From: Chitinophaga dinghuensis
GTDB taxonomy: Bacteria; Bacteroidota; Bacteroidia; Chitinophagales; Chitinophagaceae
Reading direction: 5' to 3'
DNA: 64,000 bases
Assembly (NCBI RefSeq): GCF_003259435.1
Contig: NZ_QLMA01000011.1
Coordinates: forward strand, 149,191 to 213,190
The first letter of the stretch is position 1. Each line of letters starts with the position of its first letter. Positions 18,726-28,341 of the stretch are shown piece by piece. The notes beneath the pieces are model-generated. The model searched no databases. It was not told where the DNA came from and saw nothing but the letters and a program-made list of their open reading frames with translations. A program made the translations under genes and the position numbers.

Positions 18726-19889
18726 ATGGAATTGATAATTGTTGATAACGACATTAAGGCAAGGCAGTTTCTGGATGTACACGTACAACTAAACAAAGAC
18801 GTTCCTGGTTGGATACGTCCGCTGGATAAGGATATAAATGGCGTATTTGATCCTGCCCACAACAAGGCATTCAGACACGGCACATGTATCCGTTGGATAT
18901 TACAAGATAATAACGGAAAGCTGATTGGAAGAATTGCAGCTTTTGTCAATAAAAAATATCGGAACAAAGGCGACACCTGCAAAGTAGGCGGGATGGGATT
19001 TTTCGATTGTATCAATGATCAGCAGACGGCTAATTTACTGCTGGATACGGCGAAGCAATGGTTACAGGAGAGAGGGATGGGCGCTATGGATGGCCCTATC
19101 AATTTCGGCGAGCGGAATAACTGGTGGGGATTACTCACGGAAGGATTTCATGAGCCGCTGTATGGGATGAACTTTAATCCGCCTTATTACAAGCAACTGC
19201 TGGAAACATATGGTTTCCGTCTTTATTTCAACCAGATTTGCTATGGTATGAAAGTACGGGATCAGCTGCAACCTAAGTTTTTCAACCGTCATGCTGCCCT
19301 CGCAAAAGATCCGAACTTCCGCTCAGAGCATATCCGCAAGAATGACCTGAAACGGTATGCACATGATTTTTGTGTGGTATACAACAAAGCATGGGCTAAA
19401 CATGCCGGTGGTAAGGATATGAATGAAGCGCAGGCTTATACCATCTTCAAGCAGATGAAACCACTGCTGGATGAAAAGCTATCCTGGTTTATTTACTATA
19501 AAGATGAACCAGTCGGCTGCTGGCTGAATCTCCCGGATCTGAACCAGTATTTAAAGCATTTCCATGGTAAATTCGGACTGCTCCAGAAATTATCCTTCCT
19601 CTGGATGAAGATGACAGGCAGTTGTAAGAAATTTGTGGGTATCCTTTTCGGAATTGTTCCGGAATGGCAGGGAAAAGGCGCCGATGCTTACCTCATCATT
19701 GAAGGGGCCAAGGTTATCCAGGATAATTCGGGTTACGATGATTATGAAATGCAATGGGTGGGCGACTTCAACCCTAAAATGATCAATGTGGCAGAGGGCC
19801 TGGGCGCACATCCTACCCGTATGCTGACCACCTATCGATACATGTTTGACCCGAACGCACCTTTTGAGCGTCATCCGATCCTGGAATAA
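18726..19889 (+). CDS. GNAT-fold protein of unknown substrate
   Basis: 387 residues from the start chosen because a -7 box lies just upstream. The N-terminal half contains the conserved segment AMDGPINFGERNNWWGL and the C-terminal half an acetyl-CoA-binding-like GIVPEWQGKGADAYLI, as in GNAT enzymes. Such double-GNAT proteins are widespread in Bacteroidota without an assigned reaction. Ends in a strong terminator. Confidence 0.65.
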   Translation: MELIIVDNDIKARQFLDVHVQLNKDVPGWIRPLDKDINGVFDPAHNKAFRHGTCIRWILQDNNGKLIGRIAAFVNKKYRNKGDTCKVGGMGFFDCINDQQTANLLLDTAKQWLQERGMGAMDGPINFGERNNWWGLLTEGFHEPLYGMNFNPPYYKQLLETYGFRLYFNQICYGMKVRDQLQPKFFNRHAALAKDPNFRSEHIRKNDLKRYAHDFCVVYNKAWAKHAGGKDMNEAQAYTIFKQMKPLLDEKLSWFIYYKDEPVGCWLNLPDLNQYLKHFHGKFGLLQKLSFLWMKMTGSCKKFVGILFGIVPEWQGKGADAYLIIEGAKVIQDNSGYDDYEMQWVGDFNPKMINVAEGLGAHPTRMLTTYRYMFDPNAPFERHPILE

Positions 19890-19911
19890 CAAATAATGAT
19901 AATTTATATAT

Positions 19912-19955
19912 AAAAGCATCAGTAATATGTAGTCTTACATAATACTGATGCTTTT
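19912..19955 (+). terminator. Intrinsic terminator
   Basis: 13-bp stem (19912-19924 with 19943-19955) extended by an inner 6-bp stem, followed by TTATTT. Confidence 0.85.
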
Positions 19956-20159
19956 TATTTGACCCTGGTTTCCCAAAAAAACGACACATAAAATAAAAAA
20001 ATATTTCACGCCATAATCCTCCTAAACCAGCCACAGCATTAGGTTACAACTACTCATATATTCATATGAGGCTCCTTTTTTTCAACATTTCCAGGCAGAA
20101 TTGTGTCTATTAATAAATCCCTAATCCGGTAACCATCGTATTTAACCTGATGAATTGTT

Positions 20160-22283
20160 ATGACCAACTTGAACCAGGACTCCAGGATTGATACGACTGA
20201 GGTCCGTGCAACCACGTTTACCGTCAGGCAGCAATTGATAAAAGTGTTGGGCTATATCATTTTGTTTCTTTTTCTGTACGTGGTATTAGTATTCACTGCG
20301 ATAGGGCTTGCAGCAAGTTGCATTGCAGGCGGAGTAATGCTTATGCACTATTACGGCACCGTATTGTCGGCCATTCCAGGAATAGCCCTCATCATTCTGG
20401 GTTGTAGTATTCTGTATTTTTTAGCGAAATTCCTGCTTCATCGCAATCAGTCTGTAAATCCGTATCGCACACAAATAGATCTGAAGGATCATCCGGGGTT
20501 ACTAGCATTTTTACAACAGCTGGTTAGGGAGACGCATGTCCGGTTTCCTAAGAAGATATTCGTAGTTCCGGATATGAATACAGCGTTGTTTTATAATGCC
20601 AGCTTCTTTCATTTATTCTGGCCTGTCAGGAAAAACCTGGAGATTGGGCTGGGATTGGTGAATAGTGTCAATATCAGTGAGTTCCGGATGTTGCTGGCGC
20701 ATGAATTTGGTCATTTTTCCGGTGGCAGCAGGCAACTGGGAAGTTATATCTATAGCACCAATAAGATGTTACATCAGATGCTATATGAGAATGAGAACTG
20801 GAACGACCTCGCGCATCACCGGCACAGTGGCAGTATTCCGGGATTCTTCATACATATTACCTGTAGTATCATCCATTCGATTCAGTTGTTGCTGCGTCGG
20901 GCATACAGGTTAATTCACCGGGCATACCAGCAGGTAAGTCAGGAGATAGCCCTGCGAGCAGATGATATCGCTGTTCACGCTGCGGGTACTGCCGCAGCTT
21001 TGAGCGCTATTCGCCGTGCGGATATTGGCAGTTATTGTATGGATCACTGTATGCACAAGATGCCTGAGCTGTATGAAGCGAAACTAAGGTTCCGGAATAT
21101 TTATAAAGTACAGCGTAATCTCATTGGTTATTATACCATGCAGAACTATGCCAGTTTGGATAATGAAGGTCTCCCCATTGTGGCGGGTTCCTATAATAAA
21201 ATACATCTGAGGAGTCGCGTTCAATTGCGGACCGACTGGGCCGTACATCCCACTACAGACGCCAGGGTACAACGATTCCGACAGGCGGCGGTGGTGAAAG
21301 AACAGACCCAGAATAGTGCCTGGCAGCTTTTCAGCAGTGCCGAAGCGCTCCAGGAGCAGGTTACAGCCAGGGTGTATGATATATTAACATTGGAGGCCTG
21401 TGAATGCAGCTGGATTTCAGCCAATGATTATATCCATGATCTGGAAAAAAGACACCGCATATTCGAATTTCCTAAGGCATTTAATAATTATTACGATAAC
21501 CGGGCATTTACGAATACGGATATCACGCTATTGCGGCCAATGAGTGCCGGGGAACTATCGGAGATCAGCTTTGGAACGTTGTATCATCCGGATGTAGTGT
21601 TACGTATGCGTACCTATTACCGGGATTACCAGGATACAGAGACCTTGCAGGCAATTGCCCTGCAGCAGCTACAAACGCCCCAGTTTGAGTTTGACGGAAA
21701 GCGTTACCGGGCCAATAAAGCAGAACGGCTGGCACAGCGACTCCAGGTACAGGTAGAAAATGAGCAACAATGGCTTGCTGCCAATGATATTCTTGCCTGT
21801 AGGTATCACTATACACAGGCGCTGACACTGGACCCTGGGATGGCGCAGGAAATGGTGGACGGTTATCAAACCATTTTGAATCATCAGCGGGATGCCATCC
21901 GGCTGAGCGACCTGGTAATTCGGGTTATCCACAGTATAAGTATCGTTTTCAGTAACAGCGGCTATACCTTGGAAACGGCCTATCCTTTTTTTGAAGCGCT
22001 CTCCGATGATGCCCGTGAATTCCAGAAATTATTGCTGCATATCATTGCCCATCCGTTCATAAAAAATAACCTGCCGGAAGATATTTCCGAGAAAATTGAG
22101 CATTTCCGGCAGCATGACTGTGATTTTCTCCGGGAAGGCATACCGGATTATAATAGTATCAAAGACCTGCATGATATCAGCAATTCCCTGATGGAATACC
22201 TGAACAACTGTATCATCCTGAAGAAAAAAACTTACCTGGAATTAATAGTTCAGATCGACCACAAGTACACCATAAATAACTAA
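20160..22283 (+). CDS. M48 family membrane metallopeptidase
   Basis: 707 residues. Two hydrophobic helices (about 30-60 and 65-90) anchor the protein. The zinc site HEFGH is at residues 181-185, with the downstream glutamate likely in the ALRADDIA segment near 265. M48 members (HtpX/Ste24) degrade misfolded membrane proteins. The long C-terminal region of about 400 residues (YRDYQDTETLQ...) is not part of the peptidase core and resembles other large Bacteroidota M48 proteins. Monocistronic; dnaX follows after about 115 bases. Confidence 0.85.
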   Translation: MTNLNQDSRIDTTEVRATTFTVRQQLIKVLGYIILFLFLYVVLVFTAIGLAASCIAGGVMLMHYYGTVLSAIPGIALIILGCSILYFLAKFLLHRNQSVNPYRTQIDLKDHPGLLAFLQQLVRETHVRFPKKIFVVPDMNTALFYNASFFHLFWPVRKNLEIGLGLVNSVNISEFRMLLAHEFGHFSGGSRQLGSYIYSTNKMLHQMLYENENWNDLAHHRHSGSIPGFFIHITCSIIHSIQLLLRRAYRLIHRAYQQVSQEIALRADDIAVHAAGTAAALSAIRRADIGSYCMDHCMHKMPELYEAKLRFRNIYKVQRNLIGYYTMQNYASLDNEGLPIVAGSYNKIHLRSRVQLRTDWAVHPTTDARVQRFRQAAVVKEQTQNSAWQLFSSAEALQEQVTARVYDILTLEACECSWISANDYIHDLEKRHRIFEFPKAFNNYYDNRAFTNTDITLLRPMSAGELSEISFGTLYHPDVVLRMRTYYRDYQDTETLQAIALQQLQTPQFEFDGKRYRANKAERLAQRLQVQVENEQQWLAANDILACRYHYTQALTLDPGMAQEMVDGYQTILNHQRDAIRLSDLVIRVIHSISIVFSNSGYTLETAYPFFEALSDDAREFQKLLLHIIAHPFIKNNLPEDISEKIEHFRQHDCDFLREGIPDYNSIKDLHDISNSLMEYLNNCIILKKKTYLELIVQIDHKYTINN

Positions 22284-22288
22284 ATTTG
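22281..22288 (+). promoter_or_regulatory. Possible dnaX -7 box
   Basis: TAAATTTG, exact TAnnTTTG match, overlapping the stop codon of the upstream gene. It predicts a leader of about 100 bases before dnaX. No -33 element was identified. Confidence 0.4.
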
Positions 22289-22397
22289 CATCTGCATAAA
22301 CAATTGATAATAATATAATATCAACTTCAGCGCGCGCAAAAAAATAAATCTCGGAATGTTATTCGTATTTTCGGCGCTCGCGAATGCGTAGCAGTCT

Positions 22398-24281
22398 ATG
22401 GAGAATTTTATCGTTTCAGCCCGTAAATACCGTCCACAAAACTTTTCAACAGTTGTTGGGCAAGCACATATTACCACCACACTAAAGAATGCCATCCGCA
22501 ATCATCAGTTAGCGCATGCATTTCTCTTTTGTGGACCGAGGGGGGTGGGAAAAACCACCTGTGCCCGTATCCTGGCGAAGACCATCAACTGTGAAAATCT
22601 ACAGCCAGACGGGGAGGCATGTAATGAATGTCATTCCTGTAAATCTTTTAATGAGGGTAGTTCCTTTAATATACACGAGTTGGATGCTGCATCCAACAAC
22701 TCGGTAGATGATATCCGTACCCTGGTAGAGCAGGTACGTTTTGCGCCACAGGCAGGAAAATATAAGATCTATATCATAGACGAGGTGCACATGTTGAGTT
22801 CTTCGGCATTCAACGCCTTCCTGAAAACGCTGGAAGAGCCGCCTTCCTATGCGATCTTTATCCTGGCTACTACCGAAAAACATAAAATTCTGCCTACGAT
22901 TCTGAGTCGTTGTCAGATCTTTGATTTTAAACGCATCACTATACAGGACACGGTAGATCACCTGCAGGAAATCTGCCGCAAAGAAAGTATTGAGGCGGAA
23001 ACAGATGCCTTGCATCTGGTAGCGCAGAAGACCGATGGTTGTATGCGTGACTCCCTTAGTACCCTGGATAAAATTGTCAGTTTCACAGCGGGGCATCTCA
23101 CCTACCAAAATACGCTGGAGCACCTGAATATCCTGGATTATGATTATTATTTCCGGGTAATGGATCATGTATTGACCCAGGATGTAGCAGCTGCATTGCT
23201 GTTATTTGATGAGGTATTACAGAAAGGATTTGAGGGAGATAATTTCCTGGGAGGCTGGGCAGAATTCCTCCGAAACCTGTTGCTGTGCAAGGAAGAGAAA
23301 GCCATGCATCTGGTAGAGGTATCTGGAAATCTGAAGGACAGGTATAAGCAACTGGCAGGAAAGGTAAGTCCTGCCTACCTGATATCCGCTCTGAACCTGT
23401 TAAATGAAACAGAGATCAACTATCGTCTGGCCCGCAATAAGCGTTTGCATGTGGAGATGGCGTTGATTAAGCTTTGCTTCCTGCAACAGGCAGTAACACT
23501 TGTCAGTGATGATAATACCGGAGAGGTAGCAAAAAAAAAATTAGTACCTGATGGCAGTGCGCCGCAGAAGCTCCGTGCTCCGGCAGCACAGCCGGTGACT
23601 GCGAAGAGCATCACAGAGAAACCTGCTACAGCATCCACTATACAGCAAGAAGTACCCGCAGCCGCTCCTGTCGTAAAAGCAGAGCAGTCTGTACCGGTAC
23701 AATCACCTATACACCAAGCAGCTCCTGTACAAACAGTACCAGCACCGGCTCCTACACCTAAGCCTACTCCGGCGCCAGTTCCAACAGCGGCAGCGGCTGC
23801 TCCGGCAACAGGATCTGCAGGCGGAGGCAAACTGACAGGACTGGCAGCGATGAAAGAGGCGCTGGCAGCCAAACAACAGACAACTGTTGCCCAGGAGACA
23901 AAGCCACTTACCGCTGGTGCTATTGAAGTATACTGGGAAGAATTTATTGACCGGTATCGTCAGGCCAATAAAATGACGGTAGTGAGTAATCTGCAGTTGG
24001 CACAACTGAAAATACTGGCAGCAGATGAAATAGGTATTGTGAGTCGGAATATCGTGCAGTTCCGATTCATGGAAGAGGAGAAGCTGATTATATCCGAGTT
24101 CTTCAAGCAGAAGTTCAACAATCCCGCCATCATTCTGACTTTGCAGTTGGATGAGAGTCAGCAAACCCAGGATATTGGGCCGGCTCCATTATCCAGCCGG
24201 GAGCAGTTCCAACAGATGAGCGAACAATATCCTTTGGTGAAAGAATTAAAGGACCGGTTGAACATGGAACTGGATTTCTAG
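22398..24281 (+). CDS. dnaX: DNA polymerase III subunits gamma and tau
   Basis: 627 residues. Clamp-loader ATPase: Walker A GPRGVGKT near 45-52, a four-Cys zinc module (C-x8-CNECHSC), Walker B IIDEVH and sensor SRC in LSRCQIFDF. A proline/alanine-rich linker (about 385-490) leads to the tau-specific C-terminal region. At 23531-23540 lies a run of ten A at codons 378-381; loss of one A gives an immediate TAG and gain of one A gives TGA three codons later, so slippage would produce a gamma-like protein of about 381 residues. Confidence 0.96.
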   Translation: MENFIVSARKYRPQNFSTVVGQAHITTTLKNAIRNHQLAHAFLFCGPRGVGKTTCARILAKTINCENLQPDGEACNECHSCKSFNEGSSFNIHELDAASNNSVDDIRTLVEQVRFAPQAGKYKIYIIDEVHMLSSSAFNAFLKTLEEPPSYAIFILATTEKHKILPTILSRCQIFDFKRITIQDTVDHLQEICRKESIEAETDALHLVAQKTDGCMRDSLSTLDKIVSFTAGHLTYQNTLEHLNILDYDYYFRVMDHVLTQDVAAALLLFDEVLQKGFEGDNFLGGWAEFLRNLLLCKEEKAMHLVEVSGNLKDRYKQLAGKVSPAYLISALNLLNETEINYRLARNKRLHVEMALIKLCFLQQAVTLVSDDNTGEVAKKKLVPDGSAPQKLRAPAAQPVTAKSITEKPATASTIQQEVPAAAPVVKAEQSVPVQSPIHQAAPVQTVPAPAPTPKPTPAPVPTAAAAAPATGSAGGGKLTGLAAMKEALAAKQQTTVAQETKPLTAGAIEVYWEEFIDRYRQANKMTVVSNLQLAQLKILAADEIGIVSRNIVQFRFMEEEKLIISEFFKQKFNNPAIILTLQLDESQQTQDIGPAPLSSREQFQQMSEQYPLVKELKDRLNMELDF

Positions 24282-24354
24282 AAATCCGGGTTGGTTACGT
24301 ATAATATTATATTTAGAAACTATAGATATTTTTAAACCGTTTGAAATTCCTTCT

Positions 24355-24385
24355 TTGCGTTTTTGCGCAAAAACATGTAGGTTTG
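24355..24385 (+). promoter_or_regulatory. pdhC promoter
   Basis: TTG (24355-24357), 20-base spacer, TAGGTTTG (24378-24385): an exact Bacteroidota promoter. The ATG follows 22 bases later. Confidence 0.75.
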
Positions 24386-24407
24386 AACAAAATTTTGAAT
24401 AAACACT

Positions 24408-26036
24408 ATGGCAGAAGTTATCAGAATGCCCCTTTTGAGTGATACAATGACGGAAGGGGTGATTGCGGAATGGCATAAAAAGGTGGGCGATACCGTAAAA
24501 GCAGACGATGTTATTGCTGAAGTGGAAACGGACAAAGCAACAATGGAAGTAATGGGTTACGTAGAAGGAACCCTGTTGTACATTGGTGTTGAGAAAGGGA
24601 AAGCAGCGAAGGTAAATGGAATCATAGCCATTGTGGGTAAACCAGGCGAAGATTATAAAGGCTTACTGGAAGGTGGAAGCAGTGCTGCTGCTCCAGCGAA
24701 AGAAGCTGCACCGGCGCCAGCTCCGGCCGCCGCTCCTGCTGTTTCTGCTGCTGATGATGCTGCAGTTAAAGAAGCGCTGAAAAATGCTACTGTTATCCGT
24801 ATGCCGCTGTTGAGCGATACCATGACAGAAGGTAAAATAGTTGCCTGGAATAAAAAAGTAGGCGACACTGTTAAGAGTGATGATGTACTAGCTGAAGTAG
24901 AAACCGATAAAGCTACAATGGAAGTAATCGGTTATGCGGATGGTACTTTGTTATATGTAGGTGTGAAAGAGGGTGATGCTGCAAAAGTAAATGGTATTAT
25001 CGCCATTGTTGGTAAGCCAGGCACTAATGTAGATGCTATTCTGGCTGCTGAACAAGGTGGTGGTACTGCTGCACCTGCCGCTGCTGCTCCTGCTGCGGGC
25101 GCCTCTGCACCAGTTGCTGCTGCCGCTACTACAGCTGCTCCAGTTGCTGCCGTATCTGCTGATGGTCGTGTAAAAGCGTCTCCACTGGCTAAAAAGATTG
25201 CTGCTGAAAAAGGTATTGATATTGCGCAGGTTTCAGGCTCCGGCGACGGTGGTCGTGTTATCAAAGCGGATGTGGATAACTTCAAACCTTCAGCTGCTCC
25301 TGCTACTACCAGCGCTGCTGCTCCAGCTGCTGCCGCTTCATATGTTGCAGGTCAGGAAAGCTACACTGATACGCCGCTGACACAGATGCGTAAAGTGATT
25401 GCAAAACGTCTGAGCGAAAGCAAATTCACTGCACCTCACTTCTATCTGAAGATCGATGTTAACATGGATAAAGCGATGGAAGCCCGCAAAGCTATCAACG
25501 AGGTATCTCCTGTTAAGATCTCCTTCAATGATATGGTGATCAAGGCTTCTGCCCTGGCACTGAAACAACATCCTGATGTAAATGCAAGCTGGATGGGAGA
25601 TTTCATCCGTCATAACCAACATGTGCACATCGGTTCTGCCGTAGCTATTGAAGACGGTCTGATCGTTCCTGTTATTCGTTTTGCAGATCAGAAATCCCTG
25701 AGCCAGATTGCTGGTGAAGCGAAAGGTCTGTACGACAAAGCTAAAAACAAGAAATTGCAACCACAGGACTTCACTGGTAATACCTTCACCATCTCTAACC
25801 TGGGTATGCTGGGTATAGACGAGTTCACTGCTATCATCAATCCTCCGGATTCTGCAATCCTGGCTGTTGGTGGTATCAAAGAAACTGCTATCGTGGAAAA
25901 AGGTCAGGTGAAAATTGCTAACATCATGAAACTGACCCTCAGCTGCGACCACAGAAGCGTGGATGGTGCTGTAGGCGCACGTTTCCTGGCTACCCTGAAA
26001 GGTTACCTGGAGAATCCAGTGACTATGTTGGTATAA
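24408..26036 (+). CDS. pdhC: Pyruvate dehydrogenase E2 (dihydrolipoamide acetyltransferase)
   Basis: 542 residues. Two lipoyl domains carry the lipoylated lysine in ETDKATME (about residues 45 and 167), separated by Ala/Pro linkers. A peripheral-subunit-binding domain follows (KASPLAKKIAAEKGID, about 253-290), then the catalytic domain with DHRSVDGAVGA near the C-terminus. Transfers acetyl groups to CoA in the PDH complex. E1 and E3 are not adjacent. Strong promoter and strong terminator make it a single-gene unit. Confidence 0.95.
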   Translation: MAEVIRMPLLSDTMTEGVIAEWHKKVGDTVKADDVIAEVETDKATMEVMGYVEGTLLYIGVEKGKAAKVNGIIAIVGKPGEDYKGLLEGGSSAAAPAKEAAPAPAPAAAPAVSAADDAAVKEALKNATVIRMPLLSDTMTEGKIVAWNKKVGDTVKSDDVLAEVETDKATMEVIGYADGTLLYVGVKEGDAAKVNGIIAIVGKPGTNVDAILAAEQGGGTAAPAAAAPAAGASAPVAAAATTAAPVAAVSADGRVKASPLAKKIAAEKGIDIAQVSGSGDGGRVIKADVDNFKPSAAPATTSAAAPAAAASYVAGQESYTDTPLTQMRKVIAKRLSESKFTAPHFYLKIDVNMDKAMEARKAINEVSPVKISFNDMVIKASALALKQHPDVNASWMGDFIRHNQHVHIGSAVAIEDGLIVPVIRFADQKSLSQIAGEAKGLYDKAKNKKLQPQDFTGNTFTISNLGMLGIDEFTAIINPPDSAILAVGGIKETAIVEKGQVKIANIMKLTLSCDHRSVDGAVGARFLATLKGYLENPVTMLV

Positions 26037-26061
26037 TCGAAGATTAATACTCTTATATATG

Positions 26062-26095
26062 AACGGCTGCGTATCTATACGCAGCCGTTTTTTTT
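26062..26095 (+). terminator. pdhC terminator
   Basis: 12-bp perfect stem (26062-26073 with 26078-26089), 4-base loop, then a T run. Confidence 0.9.
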
Positions 26096-26192
26096 GTGTT
26101 TTAGCCCTGACAGCTTCACTCCCAGGGCTTCGGAGTAGGGAGATTCGTCGTCCCGCCGGTTGCGTGGGACGAGGTTATATTTTTTCATTAAC

Positions 26193-26224
26193 TTTTGAAA
26201 GTTCAAAAACTTGGTTTACATTTG
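26193..26224 (+). promoter_or_regulatory. Promoter of the gbsR-like operon with overlapping inverted repeat
   Basis: TTG (26195-26197), 19-base spacer and TACATTTG (26217-26224) form a consensus promoter. A perfect inverted repeat, TTTTGAA-AG-TTCAAAA (26193-26208), covers the -33 element, the expected place for a repressor site; the downstream GbsR/MarR-type gene is the obvious candidate for autoregulation. Confidence 0.65.
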
Positions 26225-26268
26225 CCTGCAACCTATATACATAAAACGCAACAAAAAGAGCCTGCAAA

Positions 26269-26775
26269 ATGAATCTGGAAGAAGCAAAAGCGCAGTTTAT
26301 TCAAACCTGGGGATCACTCGGTGCACAGTGGGGTATTAACCGTACTATGGCGCAGATCCATGCGTTGTTGCTGGTAAAACCTGATCCGTTGAGTGCGGAT
26401 GATATCATGGCAGAGCTGAATATTTCCCGCGGAAATACCAATATGAACGTACGCGAGCTCATCAATTGGGGACTCGTAGAGCGGGTGTTGATTCCTGGGG
26501 AAAGGAAGGAATTCTTTGTTGCAGAAAAAGATATCTGGAAAGTAGCCACTTATATTGCCCGCGAGCGCAAAAAGCGCGAGCTGGATCCCATCATGAAAGT
26601 ACTGCAACAACTGCAGCAGGCAGAAGGCGACCCTAAAGACAAGGAACTGAAGGCTTTTAAAGATTCCATTCAGAATATTAACAAGTTTGCCCAACAAACA
26701 GACAGAACTATCAGCGCCTTTATTAAATCAGAAGAATCCTGGTTCTACAGCAGCCTGCTGAAACTCATCAAGTAA
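26269..26775 (+). CDS. GbsR/MarR-type transcriptional regulator
   Basis: 168 residues with a winged helix-turn-helix (LSADDIMAELNISRGNTNMNVRELINWGLV, recognition helix around 52-68) and a helical C-terminal dimerisation region. GbsR-type proteins are small repressors. Probably binds the inverted repeat in its own promoter. Followed after 60 bases by the TIGR01777 gene, a common pairing in Bacteroidota, so one operon is likely. Confidence 0.88.
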   Translation: MNLEEAKAQFIQTWGSLGAQWGINRTMAQIHALLLVKPDPLSADDIMAELNISRGNTNMNVRELINWGLVERVLIPGERKEFFVAEKDIWKVATYIARERKKRELDPIMKVLQQLQQAEGDPKDKELKAFKDSIQNINKFAQQTDRTISAFIKSEESWFYSSLLKLIK

Positions 26776-26835
26776 TTTTTTTTGCAGTATTCTTTCAATA
26801 TTTTCTGAAATTTCCGAATTTACAATACCACAATT

Positions 26836-27783
26836 ATGAAAAATAAAAAAATAGTACTTGCCGGCGGCAGCGGATTTTTAGGTAGGAGTTTAACAGAGCT
26901 CTGGGGAGCTGATAATCAAATAATTATAATTTCAAGAACGGCTCCAGCGGCAGAGGTCAAAGCCAAATGGGTACCTTGGGACGGCCGTACAACAGGCAGT
27001 TGGGTAGCGGAATTGGAGCACGCTGATGTATTGGTAAACCTCAGCGGACGCAGTGTGAATTGCAGATATACTCCTGCCAACCAACAGGAAATATTCGATA
27101 GCCGTACCTTTTCCACAAAGGCTTTGGGAGCAGCGGTGCAACAACTGCAAAACCCGCCGAAATTATGGGTAAACGCGGCCTCTGCAACTATTTACAGGCA
27201 TGCGGAAGACAGGCCCATGGATGAATTCAACGGAGAGATGGCCGATGATTTTTCTGTAAGGGTTTGCAAACGCTGGGAGAAAACATTTAATGATATAACG
27301 TTACCGCATACACGAAAAGTCATTCTGCGTACAGCTGTGAGTTTGGGTTGGCAACCCGGAGGCGTGATGCAGCCGTACTGCAACCTCGTGAAATGGGCTT
27401 TGGGCGGGCATCAGGGCAGTGGCAGGCAGCGATATTCCTGGGTGCATGTAGCAGATATAGCGGGTATGATTGAATGGCTGGAAAGTAGGCCAGACCTAGA
27501 TGGCGTGTTCAACTGTACCGCTCCTCATCCTGTAACGAATAGGGAATTTATGCGTACCCTGAGGCAGAAAGCCGGTCATGTTGTCGGGTTACCTGCGCCA
27601 GCCTGGCTGCTGGAAGTAGGCGCTGCATTGATTGGCACAGAAACTGAGCTATTATTAAAAAGCAGGTGGGTATTACCTACCAGGGCATTGCAGCTGGGCT
27701 ACCAGTTTAAGTATCCTCAATTGGAAGCGGCCATGGCGGATATCCTGGCGCGTATGCCCCGGAAAGCCTGGCACTTGTTCTGA
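26836..27783 (+). CDS. TIGR01777 family NAD(P)-dependent epimerase-like protein
   Basis: 315 residues, extended SDR fold. GGSGFLGRSL is the N-terminal nucleotide-binding motif; NLSGRSVNCRYT, FSVRVCKRWE and the C-terminal DUF1731 region (PAWLLEVGAALIGTETELLLKS) mark the YfcH/SDR39U1 group. Substrate unknown. Second gene in the gbsR-like operon. Confidence 0.9.
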   Translation: MKNKKIVLAGGSGFLGRSLTELWGADNQIIIISRTAPAAEVKAKWVPWDGRTTGSWVAELEHADVLVNLSGRSVNCRYTPANQQEIFDSRTFSTKALGAAVQQLQNPPKLWVNAASATIYRHAEDRPMDEFNGEMADDFSVRVCKRWEKTFNDITLPHTRKVILRTAVSLGWQPGGVMQPYCNLVKWALGGHQGSGRQRYSWVHVADIAGMIEWLESRPDLDGVFNCTAPHPVTNREFMRTLRQKAGHVVGLPAPAWLLEVGAALIGTETELLLKSRWVLPTRALQLGYQFKYPQLEAAMADILARMPRKAWHLF

Positions 27784-27801
27784 ATTTTGTAAATTTAATG
27801 T

Positions 27802-28176
27802 ATGGAAAGCACAGAAAAGAAACTGACCGTAGTACTTGGCGCCTCCCCAAATCCTGAACGTTACAGCTATCTGGCTGTCAACCGGCTTACTGCCCATGGG
27901 CATCCTGTGGTGGCAATAGGTAACAGGGAAGCAAATATTGGGGAGACACGGGTCATCAAGGAGCATCCGGCACTGGAAAATGTGGACACCGTCACCTTAT
28001 ATATGAATCCAAAACTGCAGGAAAGCTATTATGATTACATTCTGCAATTGCATCCGAAGCGAATTATTTTCAACCCGGGAACAGAGAATGAAGTGTTGAA
28101 AGCATTGGCTATTAAAAATGGGATTCAGCCACAGGAGGCTTGTACATTGGTGTTGTTGAGCACCGGGCAGTATTAA
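27802..28176 (+). CDS. CoA-binding protein (YccU-like)
   Basis: 124 residues, a single Rossmann-type CoA-binding domain: GASPNPERYSYLAVNRLTAHGHPVVAIG and IIFNPGTENEV are the usual landmarks. Found as a stand-alone form of the succinyl-CoA synthetase N-terminal fold. Role unknown. It begins 18 bases after the TIGR01777 gene, so probably part of the same operon. Confidence 0.85.
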   Translation: MESTEKKLTVVLGASPNPERYSYLAVNRLTAHGHPVVAIGNREANIGETRVIKEHPALENVDTVTLYMNPKLQESYYDYILQLHPKRIIFNPGTENEVLKALAIKNGIQPQEACTLVLLSTGQY

Positions 28177-28341
28177 TTTGCCTGATATTTTTTCCTTAAA
28201 TCCTTCTACCTGCGCTTTTTAACCGATGTCATTTCGTATATTCGGTACGTTAACCCATAGATAGGCTATATAGTTTTGATTGGCTGTCATCTCACCAGAC
28301 TACTTACTAATACCGCTTGTTCACCCTTTAATATACATTTT

